This document shows positions 36,712 to 47,854 of a stretch of 64,000 bases of DNA, in pieces. Source of the DNA: Drechslerella dactyloides. Its lineage: Eukaryota; Ascomycota; Orbiliomycetes; Orbiliales; Orbiliaceae. Location: positions 930,001 through 994,000 of the forward strand of contig JAGTWJ010000003.1 in assembly GCA_020064725.1 (NCBI GenBank), written 5' to 3'. Numbering within the stretch: position 1 is the first letter of the stretch; every line of letters starts with the position of its first letter. The position numbers were made by a program, and so were the translations under genes. The notes beneath the pieces are model-generated. The model did not search any database and was not told where the DNA came from. It was given only the letters and a program-made list of their open reading frames with translations.

Positions 36712-38217
36712 TCACTCCTCCTCCTCCTCCTTGTACGCGTACTGCGGCCATTGCATAGCGAGGCTCCTTGCGAACTCCGGCCACTGCCTGGCGATGTTTT
36801 TGCACATCTCCCGGTCGGTAAGCCTAGCTTGGTACAACGTCAATTCCGAACGTCCAATGGCCCACTGGATCCTTGCAAGGTTTGGCATCGAGCTTCCGGT
36901 AAGAAGTGAGAGTAAGGTCCAGAACTTTTTGTCTGGCATACCGTTGCCAGTCAAGTTAAGAGGCGCGCGGATTGGGATGCCGTCGTCGTCGTCATCAGCT
37001 GGAGGCTCCCGCTTTGGTGGCTTTGGTGGGGGCTGGACTGCCTGTTTGAATTTCTTGACGACCTTGCACGGTTCGGGATCGTTGTCATCAGCGAAGACCC
37101 AGTTGCGGATCACTATTCACCCGCCCGTCCAACGTCAGCACAACAACTCCAGTTTCAAACAACCATACATACGCCAATCGCATCGAGAATACAACGGACA
37201 TAGTCTCGAGGCCAGGTTTGCCTGACGCGAGCCGGCGTCTAGCACTGAGACTACAACGGACACTGCAATGCGCGGCTATAACGATCAGAGGACAGGATGA
37301 CTTGACTTACTGTTGAAGTGAGGTCCGTACATGATACGCATCCTCTCGTTATGGTCCGTCATGCGAAATGCGCCGAGCAGCATCAGTTTGTCACCTGCCT
37401 CTCCGTGGTGCTGGTAGGTCCAAACATTGCGGTAGTGGTAGAGGTAGTGGTCCTCTGGGATTCGCCCGGCTAACACTGTCCCTCTGTACTAAATTCACAG
37501 TAAGCCATTAGCAGGATGCTCCACATACTCGCCAAGTGCAATAAAAACTACACCACCGATTGCCGTTACGATCCGATATACAAGGGACACATAATGTCCG
37601 CATGCATTCATACACGCGAAGCACGGGGTCAACAAGATACTTACGCCCGAAGCAATGCCGGAATCAACGTCGTCTCTGCACTGTTTCTGGCGGATGAACT
37701 CGTATGCGGCTGCATTGAGCTTCGTACCATGCACTTGCAAAGTCCGGACGTATTCATCGCCAGCTGCACGAAACGCAGCATCTTCGGCATCCTCCTTCCG
37801 CTTCTTGGCGGCTGCATAGAGTTCAGCTTCGGTTGGTCCGTCTAGCTCGCGCTTGACGGCAGGGCTAGCAGCCTGACCAGCTTGAACACTCGGTGCACGA
37901 TTGGAAGGTCCAGAAGCTTCGTTAGACTGCTGAGGTGCTGCGGGACCGGTAGATGGAGGAACCTGACCAACTGATGTATTGGTGGTAGGCTTGACTGGAA
38001 CAGCTGAATTCGCAATCTGGTCGAGAATACGAGCAGCGACTGATTTCAATTTCTCGCCCTGTGGGTGATCAGCAGATTCGGTGGCTGGTTGAGCCTCGTT
38101 TGAGAGCAATGGTTGGGTCGGTCCAGCGGTAACCAGAGTGCGAGCCATCGTGGTATCTCCCCAATTGGTGAGGTGTGGACCGCTCCCATTCCCGCTGTTA
38201 GTGGTATGATCCGCCAT
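36712..38217 (-). CDS. Orphan protein, low-complexity N-terminus and acidic tail
   Basis: I do not recognise the family. Three exons, 38217-37645, 37488-37311 and 37112-36712, join to 383 residues. Residues 1-130 are Ser/Thr/Pro/Ala-rich and disordered-looking. A charged helix follows (AELYAAAKKRKEDAEDAAFR), then the most conserved-looking part across the exon 1-2 join: HYRNVWTYQHHGEAGDKLML and RMRIMYGPHFNMIRNWVFAD. A Pro/Lys-rich stretch and DDDDD precede the last helix block (DREMCKNIARQWPEFARSLA), which ends in five Glu. The make-up suggests a nuclear or regulatory protein, but this is a guess. The gene after it on the same strand has a similar layout without clear similarity. Confidence 0.75.
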
Positions 38218-39104
38218 TGTCTTTCTTTTCGGTCAGAGGTTGGTCAGAGATTGGTCAGAGAAGGGGTAGGACAAGGATGTGGTGGTAGACTGGAGAAGGT
38301 TTGGTCAGGTCCAGTCAAAGGTCTTGAGGGAGGGTTATTGTGATGACTGGTGGTGGATTGAATATAAAACACGCCTGAAGCTTGTGGCTCCTAGCGGTTG
38401 CATTAGCAGTCGCAGGCAGTCCCGCTGCATTTTGACATGATATGACCGCTGGGAGTGGGGGTGCCGAGTTGCTAGCTATAGGGCTAGGGCCAGATGGGGG
38501 GTACGTTCATATCTACCTCGAGCTGGTGGGTTGCAAAGATAGTACATACACAGTAGGCCGATGGCACTTAAGTTAACCAGCTTTTGCTTTATTGATATGT
38601 AGGTAATGGCAAGAGTAAAGTACACTATGTAACAGGGACTTCGTCGATGAACAATGCGTACGCTGAAAGCACAGTGATCCGGGGGAGACGAGATATGGGC
38701 TATGGTGTAGAAAGAAAGCGAGGGGAGTATATGAAAGCAAGCCCAGAGCGTATCAGTGAGAAGAGAATGTTGAGGAAGCAAGCATTAACAATAGGGCATC
38801 CCTGAAGTATGAAGAAAAGCGAAGCTATCGTTGCATGATATAAAGTATGAGTGACCGCGAGAAAGTGGTGAAAGGAGATGCAACAGCTAGTGTAGTGTAT
38901 CACTCCGAGTAACAGTACTGCAGTCTTGCAGTCTTTGCGGGAGCGATTCTTGAAGATTTTCCCACAACCACTCGCGCCACGGCCGTCAAACGAATCAAGC
39001 GTCCTTGTAGAATTTTACTTTCCGTACGGCAGCTCGACTACAGACCTCCATCGTTAGTACAGCCACTCCGCAGAGTTCGGAGCCAGGAGAGCGGGTAGCA
39101 GTCA
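38218..39104. promoter_or_regulatory. Spacer with GGTCAGAG repeats upstream of the orphan gene
   Basis: The spacer contains the promoter of the 36.7-38.2 kb gene. Three tandem copies of a roughly 11-base unit, (T)TGGTCAGAG, lie at 38231-38260 immediately before the start codon, with further GGTCAG copies near 38303. They may bind a regulator or simply be slippage repeats in the leader. Confidence 0.45.
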
Positions 39105-40842
39105 TTAACTTGGCTGATACCGGTTGACATCGCAGAAGCGTAGAAATTCGTTATGCAAGAGCATAGCCTGGCGTTGCGCAGGCTGAAGCTTATCGTCCCA
39201 GATCTCATCGTGGCTGTAAGAGCGGTCTACATGCCACATATTTGGAATCGGAGACTCCCGCGGCGTACCCAGATACGGGTACCAGCGGTCATGCTGGCGC
39301 CTTAACCAACTCTCTCGCTGATTCCGGACATCAAGCTCATGGATCTCTTTGCGGATTTTCTGTTCAGCCTCCCAGGGTGAGACCCTGGGATCGGTGACAC
39401 GCTTGGAGTTCTCCTTATGGAATTTCCGGGGAGATTCTGGGGAAGAGGCACCAAAGGGCTTGGTAGGCTCACCGGTATCTTTGGCCCTCCCCTTGCCTGG
39501 GTAGACTTTGGCAGTGCCATGGGTCTTAGTGTCGGCTGAGTCCGGGTGGTGGAACCTGCCTGACCGTTCTGCTGGAGGAGAGGCGATACGTCGCCTTGGA
39601 ATGGGAGTTTCAGTACGTTCGATCTCTATCATTCGGAAGAATAGGTTGTCAGCTCCGCCTACCGGAACGGAGAAGGGCCTTACAATAAACTCACCCTTTT
39701 GGTCGCGGCGGATCCTGCTAAAGAGATCTTGAGTCTTCTTCCAGGTGACCTCCAACTGAGCTTTCTCCCTAGCTCTTTCTGCATCCCTCTTGCTATCACC
39801 AGTGGTAGGTAGAGTTTGCTTAAGCTCTGCTGCAAGCTCCTCAACTTCCTATAAGTTCCAAACACTCCCTAATTAGCATCAATGACCACATAGCTGATAT
39901 TTTGCAACAGGTCTATCTAGACTTTCTAATATCAATCAGGAAACTTACTTGTTTTTCTTCCGCACTCAACTCGAAGTTATTACGCCTGCGAAGCTTCTCG
40001 ACCTCTCGTCGTTCATGCTGCCGGGCGCTTGCCTCATTGAGGTCCGCATCTGGATCGGGTGAGAGTTCACGCTCTCGATTGTAGTGCTCTCGATTGTGGT
40101 GTCCTCGATCGTAGTGCTCTCGATCGTAGTGCTCTCGATTGGAGTGCTCGCGACCCTGTCTGCCACGAGGCGGGTCATCTTCAGCGGAAAGGCCAGTGCC
40201 CATCATTGATTGTTTCGGCATGAGTGGGCTGATTGTTCGTATTCTGTGATAGCTCAGAAGGCTGAGAGTCCTCGTGCGTTTTCTCGGCGGCCAATGAGGG
40301 CTGCTATTGGAAGCTAACGGAGAACACGACCGTTTGGACGGGCGCGACGGTCCTGATAGTGATTCGAGTATCGCAGCCTGGATTGCTAGCGATGTCGATG
40401 ATGACGACGACGACGACGACGACGACGACGATGAATCGGAAGATGCGAAGTAGGATGATGAGAGCGGTGAGGAAGATTCGGTGTCGTCTTTGCCGGTTGG
40501 GGCTGGGAGCGGAACGGGAGGAGACCTGAGGTCAGATTCAACTCCAAGACGATCGTGTGTGGGCTCTTGCTTAGGCGCGCGGTGGGCAGGAAGAACATCG
40601 ACCGTAGAGGGCGAGCTTGATTGTAAGCTAATAACTTTGGGACCGCTTCTAGCTACGGCCGCAGAACTGGAAATTTTGCGGACGCCGGAGTTGTTGACAG
40701 TAGCTGCGAGACCCGGCAGTATGCGGGCAGTCTCGACCCGTGTGTGAGTGTCAGGGCTCTTGCCTCGGCGCGAAATCGTGATTACACGTCTGATGCAAGG
40801 GTCTTGATAGCCACGCCTAGACGCTGAAGGATTGTACACCAT
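39105..40842 (-). CDS. Orphan Ser/Arg-rich protein with poly-Ser and REHYD repeats
   Basis: Unrecognised. Three exons, 40842-39949, 39848-39695 and 39625-39105, join to 522 residues. Residues about 130-150 contain a run of more than a dozen Ser, encoded by a trinucleotide tract at 40391-40436. Near residues 230-255 are about five tandem copies of a pentapeptide close to REHYD (DNA at 40068-40155). A charged helical region follows (RQHERREVEKLRRRNNFELS, then VEELAAELKQTL), likely a coiled coil crossing the first splice site. The C-terminal 120 residues look folded: RRQHDRWYPYLGTPRESPIP, NMWHVDRSYSHDEIWDD and HNEFLRFCDVNRYQ. Basic PPRKRTRTL may be a nuclear signal. A nuclear role is inferred from composition only. 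Confidence 0.75.
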
Positions 40843-42564
40843 GGCTGCTATTTGTTGCTGTCGAAAGCCCTAGATGATACCGGAGAACGTGTTTTCGATA
40901 GAAGTCCTTGCTATTATGACAGGCCTTAAATATAGTCCCGTAAATGGAGAAAACTTGCGGTGGAAGACTTTAACCTAGGTACCTGTAGATACTTCACGAC
41001 GTTAATAATTCGTTACAGTGTCGACACCTCCAGAACTTCGAGTGTGTAGGATCCCATACCCGTCGATGCAGACTACGCTGACTTCCGTGAACTAGCTGAT
41101 ATCTGTTGATTCGTTATCAGAGGAAATACACCTCAAAATCCTTATAGATATCCCTTGAAGCTCAAAGTTGATCCGTGATACTTTCGTGTGGATGTGTGTA
41201 TGGACGCAATTATCTCTGTGACTTGCAAGTGGCTTCCAAGGAAAGCTACAGGGTTCGCAAACTCACCAGATAATTAACCGCTCGTGGAGCTGCATACGTA
41301 TATAATATAATCGAGCCCAGTATGGCAACGGTATCATCCACGTACACGAGAAAATTATGAGCATATACCTGTCAAACAGACTAGCTTTTAAGTCGTGCTG
41401 AATGTGTCTGTGTAGCATGCACACATGCCAACTAAATACCAGGGCAGTCTAAGAGCACATCTCAGCTTTCCAATAGTCAGAGACGATTCACGGTCTTTGT
41501 TCCGGACCAACTGATTTTAAATGGTAGTGCTATAGCGCAGAATTCAAGACCAGTGACCTTAAGTCAAATGTGCATATCCATTGATCTAGGCGACCATATA
41601 ATATACGTATATACCCAAAGTCAGTACCTTAAAGAGCTAGCTTCCATGCGATGCCAAGCTAAATCCAGAATGTTAACTATAGGCACAAGGCTCGGGCATG
41701 GCCAGGCTACAGATCCACAGTCTCCACTATGATATCGAAAGATTAAGATAGGCTTTCGCGCTAATAAGAAACGAGCAACTAAAGCGTTTCGATCGAGTTA
41801 CACAACCCCGAATTAATCGAATTACAACCGAGTCAACACCGTTCCTGTAGCTTCGGAGGGCCAGCGTCCCCGAGACTACCGTTCCTGTCTCAAATCTTTA
41901 TCCGTCTGTATTGACATTGATAACCGAGAGATGATAGCGCTCATATCTCCACAACCGAGTTGAAATATAAAGTGGAAACGTTGGACTTGATGATGGCCAT
42001 GGCCATGTTCAAGTTTCTATATCGATCGATGACGAGCCAGGCCATATATGCAATCAGGGTGAATCACTCACTTATGGTTGGTTATAAGAGAATAAAGGAG
42101 AAACCACCCTGTCGGATTTTCTCGAGTTCGAGACCACAGAGAAAGCCATAGACACGACATGCCCTTGAACTACGGTACTTGATACGAATTCACAACCGAT
42201 CTCCAATAGCCCGCAGCCGCTAGCAACTACACGAGAATTGTGTTGCCGGAAACGTGCTCCGTTTTGCCCGATCTGGAGTCGCGCCAAGCCTCGCTACGTC
42301 ATGCGAGGCACCGAGTCCGGTCCCCGGCCACCAGCACGCGTGATGCTCCTAAATCCAGAAAGTGCACATGCGACGCCTTCATTCTCCACGCACTCGAGCC
42401 CCACAATCTCGCAACTAACCAGACTCGCAAGGCCTGAATCCTCCGTCGGATTCCGCACTGAGTCGCATGATGTCAGCCTCTCTTTCTTGAAAATAGCCCA
42501 TCTTTTTTCTCATCCGTGGTGGGCTTGTGTCGAGAGTTCTCGCCGCCCACATCGCAGGATCACC
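40843..42564. promoter_or_regulatory. Divergent spacer between orphan gene and CSC1-like gene
   Basis: A 1.7 kb region that must carry both promoters. The frame of the CSC1-like gene is open upstream to 42238, but the protein it gives there does not look like the family. An acceptor-like CGCAG near 42556 suggests a 5' untranslated intron. No other feature is clear. Confidence 0.4.
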
Positions 42565-45433
42565 ATGGGAATCTACGACTACGCCTACTCAGTGCTATTA
42601 TCGAAGGACGGCGGAGACAAAGGGGATGGCTGCAATGACCACCGAGACTTTACCGACCCGCGAACGGGGACCTCCGATCTCGTTACGCAACTTACGATAT
42701 CGGTAGGGATGGGCTTGTCGGCATTCTTGTCTTTCTGCGCCCTTCGGCGCAAATGGACCAGCTTGTATGGCGCGCGGAGAGCACAGACAAAGCAGGCCGC
42801 GATACTGCCGGAACTACCGTCCAGTTTCTTCGGGTGGATACCCGCTCTTTATAAGATCCGAGACGACGAGGTCTTGCACGCTGCAGGGCTCGACGCGTAC
42901 GTGTTTCTGGGCTTCTTCAGAATGTCCATGAAGATTCTATCGGTTTTCACGTTCTTTGGGGTAACCGTGATGTCCCCGCTGCATTTAAAATACGAGGGCA
43001 AGAGCGGATGGGACCTGAATACCCCCGGAAATACGAACGATACATGCGATAACAGCACGATGGCGTGGGGCACCATGCTCTTCGAGGACGACGATAAAGC
43101 TAAACCCCCGGCAGTTCCCAAGGACACCGCCTGGTTAACGTCCTATCTTGTCTTTGTATATTTCTTTACCGGAGTCGCCCTATATTTTCTGTACCAACAG
43201 ACTCGAACCGTATCAGACGTTAGACAGCGTTACTTGGGGCGACAGACCACTATCACAGACCGTACGATCAGAGTTTCCGGCATTCCGGGCCACCTTAGGA
43301 ATGAGGGAGAATTACGAGCTTTCATGGAGGGTCTGCGAATCGGAAAGGTTGAAAACGTTACGGTCTGTCGAGACTGGAAAGAACTCGACAAATTGATGGC
43401 GAAGCGAACCAGCACGTTGCGCAAGCTCGAGGAGGCCCATGCTGTCTATCAAGGGGGTCGCCGGGTAGAACGCAGCGGCGCAACTCTTCCTTTTGTGCAG
43501 CCAGCACCTCCGAGCCCGTTACCGAATGAAGATGGCGAGCACGAATCAGAAGCCCTCCTCGCTAATAGCGAGCCAGCGCCTGGGGTACCATACCCTCGTA
43601 AACGACCGACTGTACGCACAAGGCCCGGGTGGTTTCGTTGGGGGAAGCAAGTCGACGCGATTGATCACTTCACAAACATGCTAGAGGATCTGGATGCCAA
43701 CATCTTGGAGACAAGGCAGAAAGACTTCAACGCTGTACCAATGGCATTCGTCACTATGGATTCGGTGGCAGCGGCGGTAAGCTCACTTGTTAGATGAATA
43801 TCTAGATGACAGCTAATTCGCGAATAGCAAATGGCTGTTCAAGCTCTTCTTGACCCGAATCCCCTCAGCTTGATCGCAAACCTGGCTCCCGCACCCCATG
43901 ATATCAACTGGCAGAATACGTATATTTCCCGAGGCGAGCGTATCGTAAGGATGTGGACCATCACGATACTCATCGGTCTGTTGACAATTTTCTGGTTGCT
44001 CCCCGTTGGAACGCTCGCCGGGCTGCTGAATATAAAGTCGATACGGAGGGTATGGCCATGGCTCGCGGATGCACTTTCAAGCAACAAGTTAATCGGCTCG
44101 CTGGTTCAAAATACGTTGCCGACAGTCGTCTTGACGCTGTTAAACGTTGCCGTGCCGTATATATATGATTGTAAGAGCGATCGAGCGCAACAACCCTAAA
44201 AAATGGTATGGGAGACTAAGCAAAGTACAGGGCTATCCAACCTCCAAGGCATGATATCCCAGGCCGATGTGGAGCGCTCAGTCATCAGCAAGAACTTTTT
44301 CTTTACCTTCTTCAACCTCTTCCTGATATTCACCGTTTTGTGAGTATTCCATTATGAAACGTTGTGAGAGGAACACCTGCTGATGCATTCTAGTGGTACG
44401 GTCTCGGATATGTATAACGTGCTCAAGGAGTCCTTCAAAGACTCCACTACGATCGCATATCGATTAGCAAAGTCGTTGGGTAGCTTTGCACCGTTCTATA
44501 CCAACCTTATAGTTCTCCAAGGGATCGGAATGTTCCCATTTCGGCTGCTGGAGTTTGGTTCTGTCGCCTTGTACCCAATCTCGCGACTGGGCTCAAAAAC
44601 ACCGAGAGGTAGGCTTCAGACGACCTGAACAAATATGATAGGTTGAGTTGCTGATTAGTGGTAGATTTTGCCGATCTACTTGCCCCGCCGGTGTTCCAAT
44701 ACGGATTCTTCCTACCACAGCCAATCCTTGTCTTGATTCTTTGCGTAGTCTACAGCCTCCTTCCAGCCGGCACGCTGATGCTCGGGTTCGGGCTGATATA
44801 CTTTTCCTTCGGGTACTTTACTTACAAGTATCAGCTCCTTTACGGTATTTCCTCACTCGTAAAGACATTAAATAGCTACAAGGCGATACTGATGATTACG
44901 CAACAGCGATGGACCACCCTCGACATGCTACCGGTAAAGCTTGGCCAATGATAGTTTACAGAGTCTTTGTCGGCCTATTGCTGTTTCAGGCATCAATGGC
45001 AGCCCTGTTATCCCTCCAGGGAGCAATAATCCGAGGGCTGCTTGTCTTGCCGCTACTTGGAATCACAATATGGACGTGGTGGTTCTTTCAGAAATCATTC
45101 TCCCCACTGATGTCTTACATTGCTCTTCGGAGTCTGCACCACCCGGAGAGCGAGACGAGAGACCGCGGAGGTATGGAGACCGACAGGGAGACAGTCGACG
45201 AGATTCGGGAAGTGGGTAGTAAATTTGTGAACCCGAACTTAATATCAGAGTACGTATCCACATTTGCACCTGCGCCTTCACGCCCTAGCTGCTTTGTCTC
45301 TTGGTTTTGAGCATCTGACAACTAACTCAACGATGATAGGCTTGAGGGCATCTGGCTACATGCCTCGAAGAATACGCCGGGGCTAGTGCTGCCCGCTGCC
45401 AGCTCACTGGCGGCAGGCAGTGGGCGCGTGTAG
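42565..45433 (+). CDS. CSC1/OSCA-like osmosensitive cation channel
   Basis: A multi-pass membrane protein of the TMEM63/OSCA/CSC1 family (DUF221), thought to be a mechanically or osmotically gated calcium-permeable channel. Seven exons, 42565-43776, 43828-44170, 44231-44339, 44394-44608, 44665-44844, 44907-45249 and 45340-45433, join to 831 residues. The N-terminal segment has helices at about 36-58, 112-130 and 190-210. The cytosolic domain (about 215-420, with RTIRVSGIPGHLRNEGELRA) resembles an RNA-recognition fold. The channel part (about 445-770) starts NWQNTYISRGERIVRMW and contains NTLPTVVLTLLNVAVPYIYD, the long pore helices and TYKYQLLYAMDHP. The start was set at the ATG in a CACCATGG context. 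The tail after TM10 is short. It is not assigned to a specific paralogue (CSC1, PHM7, RSN1, SPO75). Confidence 0.93.
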
Positions 45434-46764
45434 CTGTGTGCACGAGTGAACCCATGCCTGCATTTAAGGTGTGCTCGATTGGTCGGCATTCGGCATACCT
45501 TGCAGCATTTTCGCGGCGTTAAAGTTAGTTGAGCATCGTAATGTACCTGTATAGCATCTCGCTCGTGTACTTTATAATATCGCACGCAGTGTCCCTTTCA
45601 TTGGCATTGGAGCGAAAAATTACTCTTAATGAACAAGCAATGATTATCATGTTTCAGGGGCACTCGTTATCTACAATCTTGGTCTTAGGATTCTCCTCTG
45701 CAGCCAAGCTGGCTGGCTTGTCAACTTCTGGGCGATAACGTTAACTACATTGCATTGCGGAAGGTCAGGTGGTAGAGTAGACCCTGCCTGGGATCAGGTC
45801 TGCATCGTGCAGCGCTCTGACCCGCGTTCCGGTCCGGCGTATCAAAACGGCTGTGCCACCCCCCACTTGCAGCAGATATGCATCTTCACTGTCAAATAGA
45901 GCATACATGCCCGCCTCGTTAATTCCTCGTACACGTGCATTGCATATATAAAAGTATCTGCTACTCGTCGGCAGCGTCTATGGGTATCCACTTGTCTTTA
46001 CTGATTCTTTAGCCATCCCTGTACGCATATTTGCATTTATATATGTACGTACTTAAGTATGTACTGTACATCCCGCGCCGTCACATGCACATGCACATGC
46101 TACATGCATATCGACTTTTTAGACCCAATTCCCTTCCCTCGATATACAAGTATCTTTAGTTCTGATACGTCGACTCCCATTTCAACGGATGACGGCATTG
46201 AGATCACATCCAGGGTGGTCGTGAGCTCGTATTCGGCTGCATCCCAATGCACGGACGAATGGCCTGGGTTTCTGTGACCGAAAGCGCAGTGTAGTGCTGC
46301 AGAGCGAGTGCATACTTACGTAGCCTGTGTTGGCAATTGGTGACTTTTGGGCAAGTACCTTCCGCTGGCAAGATGCAGGCGGTAGTTACACTCAGGCGTC
46401 AGGCGTAGTCGCTCGGCTGCAAGGTGGGCCACGCATCCGGGTATCTGCGAAGTTTGGGGTATCAAATATCGTCTATCGATATAGTTACGCTTCGCGAGAC
46501 AAATATTTACGCAAATCCATGAGAAGATTCAGATATTCATAACATCATTATATTAAATAACAAATTTCGTGTCTAGAAAGTGTATGTATGTACAACCGTG
46601 CCTGCAGTTTATTCTGTAAGAATATAGCATCAGTGATAACACCTCTACTCCAAATGCTTAAACATGATGCCAAAGGCTCCAGCGCATGCATATATACAGA
46701 GCAAATATACAACGAAAGCAACATATACGGCTGCCTGAATTCAGCTGCGTACCCACACAGTGGG
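45434..46764. other. Convergent spacer, no gene seen
   Basis: Between the CSC1-like gene and the serine hydrolase gene. Includes a short ACATGC repeat near 46083-46100. Frames are short and random-looking. Confidence 0.45.
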
Positions 46765-47854
46765 CTAAGCATAGGCGGCAAATCTGATGGTATTGCTGAC
46801 ATCGGCCTCCACCTGTGAGAGAGATGCCATGCTAGTTTCGAAAGAGACGTCCAGAGCGACACTAGGTGACCGTGGCGTGTATGACCGCGAACGAACGGGT
46901 TCCCGGGTGATAGACGTCGTGTACTTTCGCCTGATTCGGTATTGCACTCTTCTCGGCGTCCGAGGGCTCGAGCTTCCACCTGACGATGTGCTATCGGTAG
47001 GGGTGCTCGGCAGGGACCCCATATTCTCGTCGGTAGATGGCGCAGGGATTGCAATCCTAGAGGGTTCTTTCTTGTTTACGGTCTCATTGATAAAATCGAC
47101 AATGGGGTCCAGATATGGTTTCTTGAGAACGAGATTGTGACCTCCTGGATGCCACAGGGACCGGTGGCCCACGCAGCCTGCGATAAAGTCTTCTGAGGCG
47201 AACGTCGGGACCAGGGTGTCATATCTCCCGACTACATTGAGGACGGGCGTCCTTATCAGAGAGTCGAAGAGATAGTTGAGTTCGCCTTGGCCTTTAAAAC
47301 CGCTGTAGGCGACCACAAACTTGAACGGAGGGTGGGAAGTCGTGAAGCCAGCCGGCTTTCTACGGTCTGGTTCCAGAGCTGCCGTGAGCATCGAAGATGT
47401 GATAGCGCCTTGGGAGAATCCAACCAGACCATCGAAGGGGCCCTGCAATCCGAATCGATGCCAGTTAGCGAGGTCTGTGCATCCAGCCATATTATCCAGT
47501 ATAAAATATTGTACTGGTACGCCTATAGATTCGAGCTGTACTTACATGCGTGTCGAGGTAGTCGCTCAGGAAGCGCCAGGTCTCCTCGGGCCGTGTATAG
47601 TCCCCTGTACCATCGTCACCGATCCACCAGGCAAACATGTAGCCATCTTCCTCGTCCGATTCTAACAACTCAGGGTCCACACCAGGAATACCCTCGAAGG
47701 TGAGCCGGTGCGGTGCCGTCGGGTAGTGAAATATCGGCCGGGTCGAGAAGCAACCGCTGTCGATAATGTGTTGCTCTAGCTTACGGGTTTTAACCCGGAA
47801 AAAGTCGCCCGATTGCGTTCTCCCGTGGAGCATCAGGATCTTTGGTGGAGACAT
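46765..47854 (-). CDS. FSH1-type alpha/beta serine hydrolase
   Basis: A cytosolic alpha/beta hydrolase of the fungal FSH (family of serine hydrolases) group, related to human OVCA2. Two exons, 47854-47546 and 47442-46765, join in phase 0 to 328 residues. The start PPKILMLHGRTQSGDFFRVK is the family's first strand and oxyanion loop. The nucleophile is Ser113 in GFSQGA, Asp178 lies in GRYDTLVP and His205 in PGGHNLV, which completes the triad. After the catalytic domain ends near residue 225, a tail of about 100 residues rich in Ser, Thr, Pro and Arg follows (TPTDSTSSGGSSSPRTPRR and on), which most family members lack. It may be a phosphorylated regulatory region. The substrate is unknown; family members cleave small esters, some in secondary metabolism. 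Confidence 0.92.
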
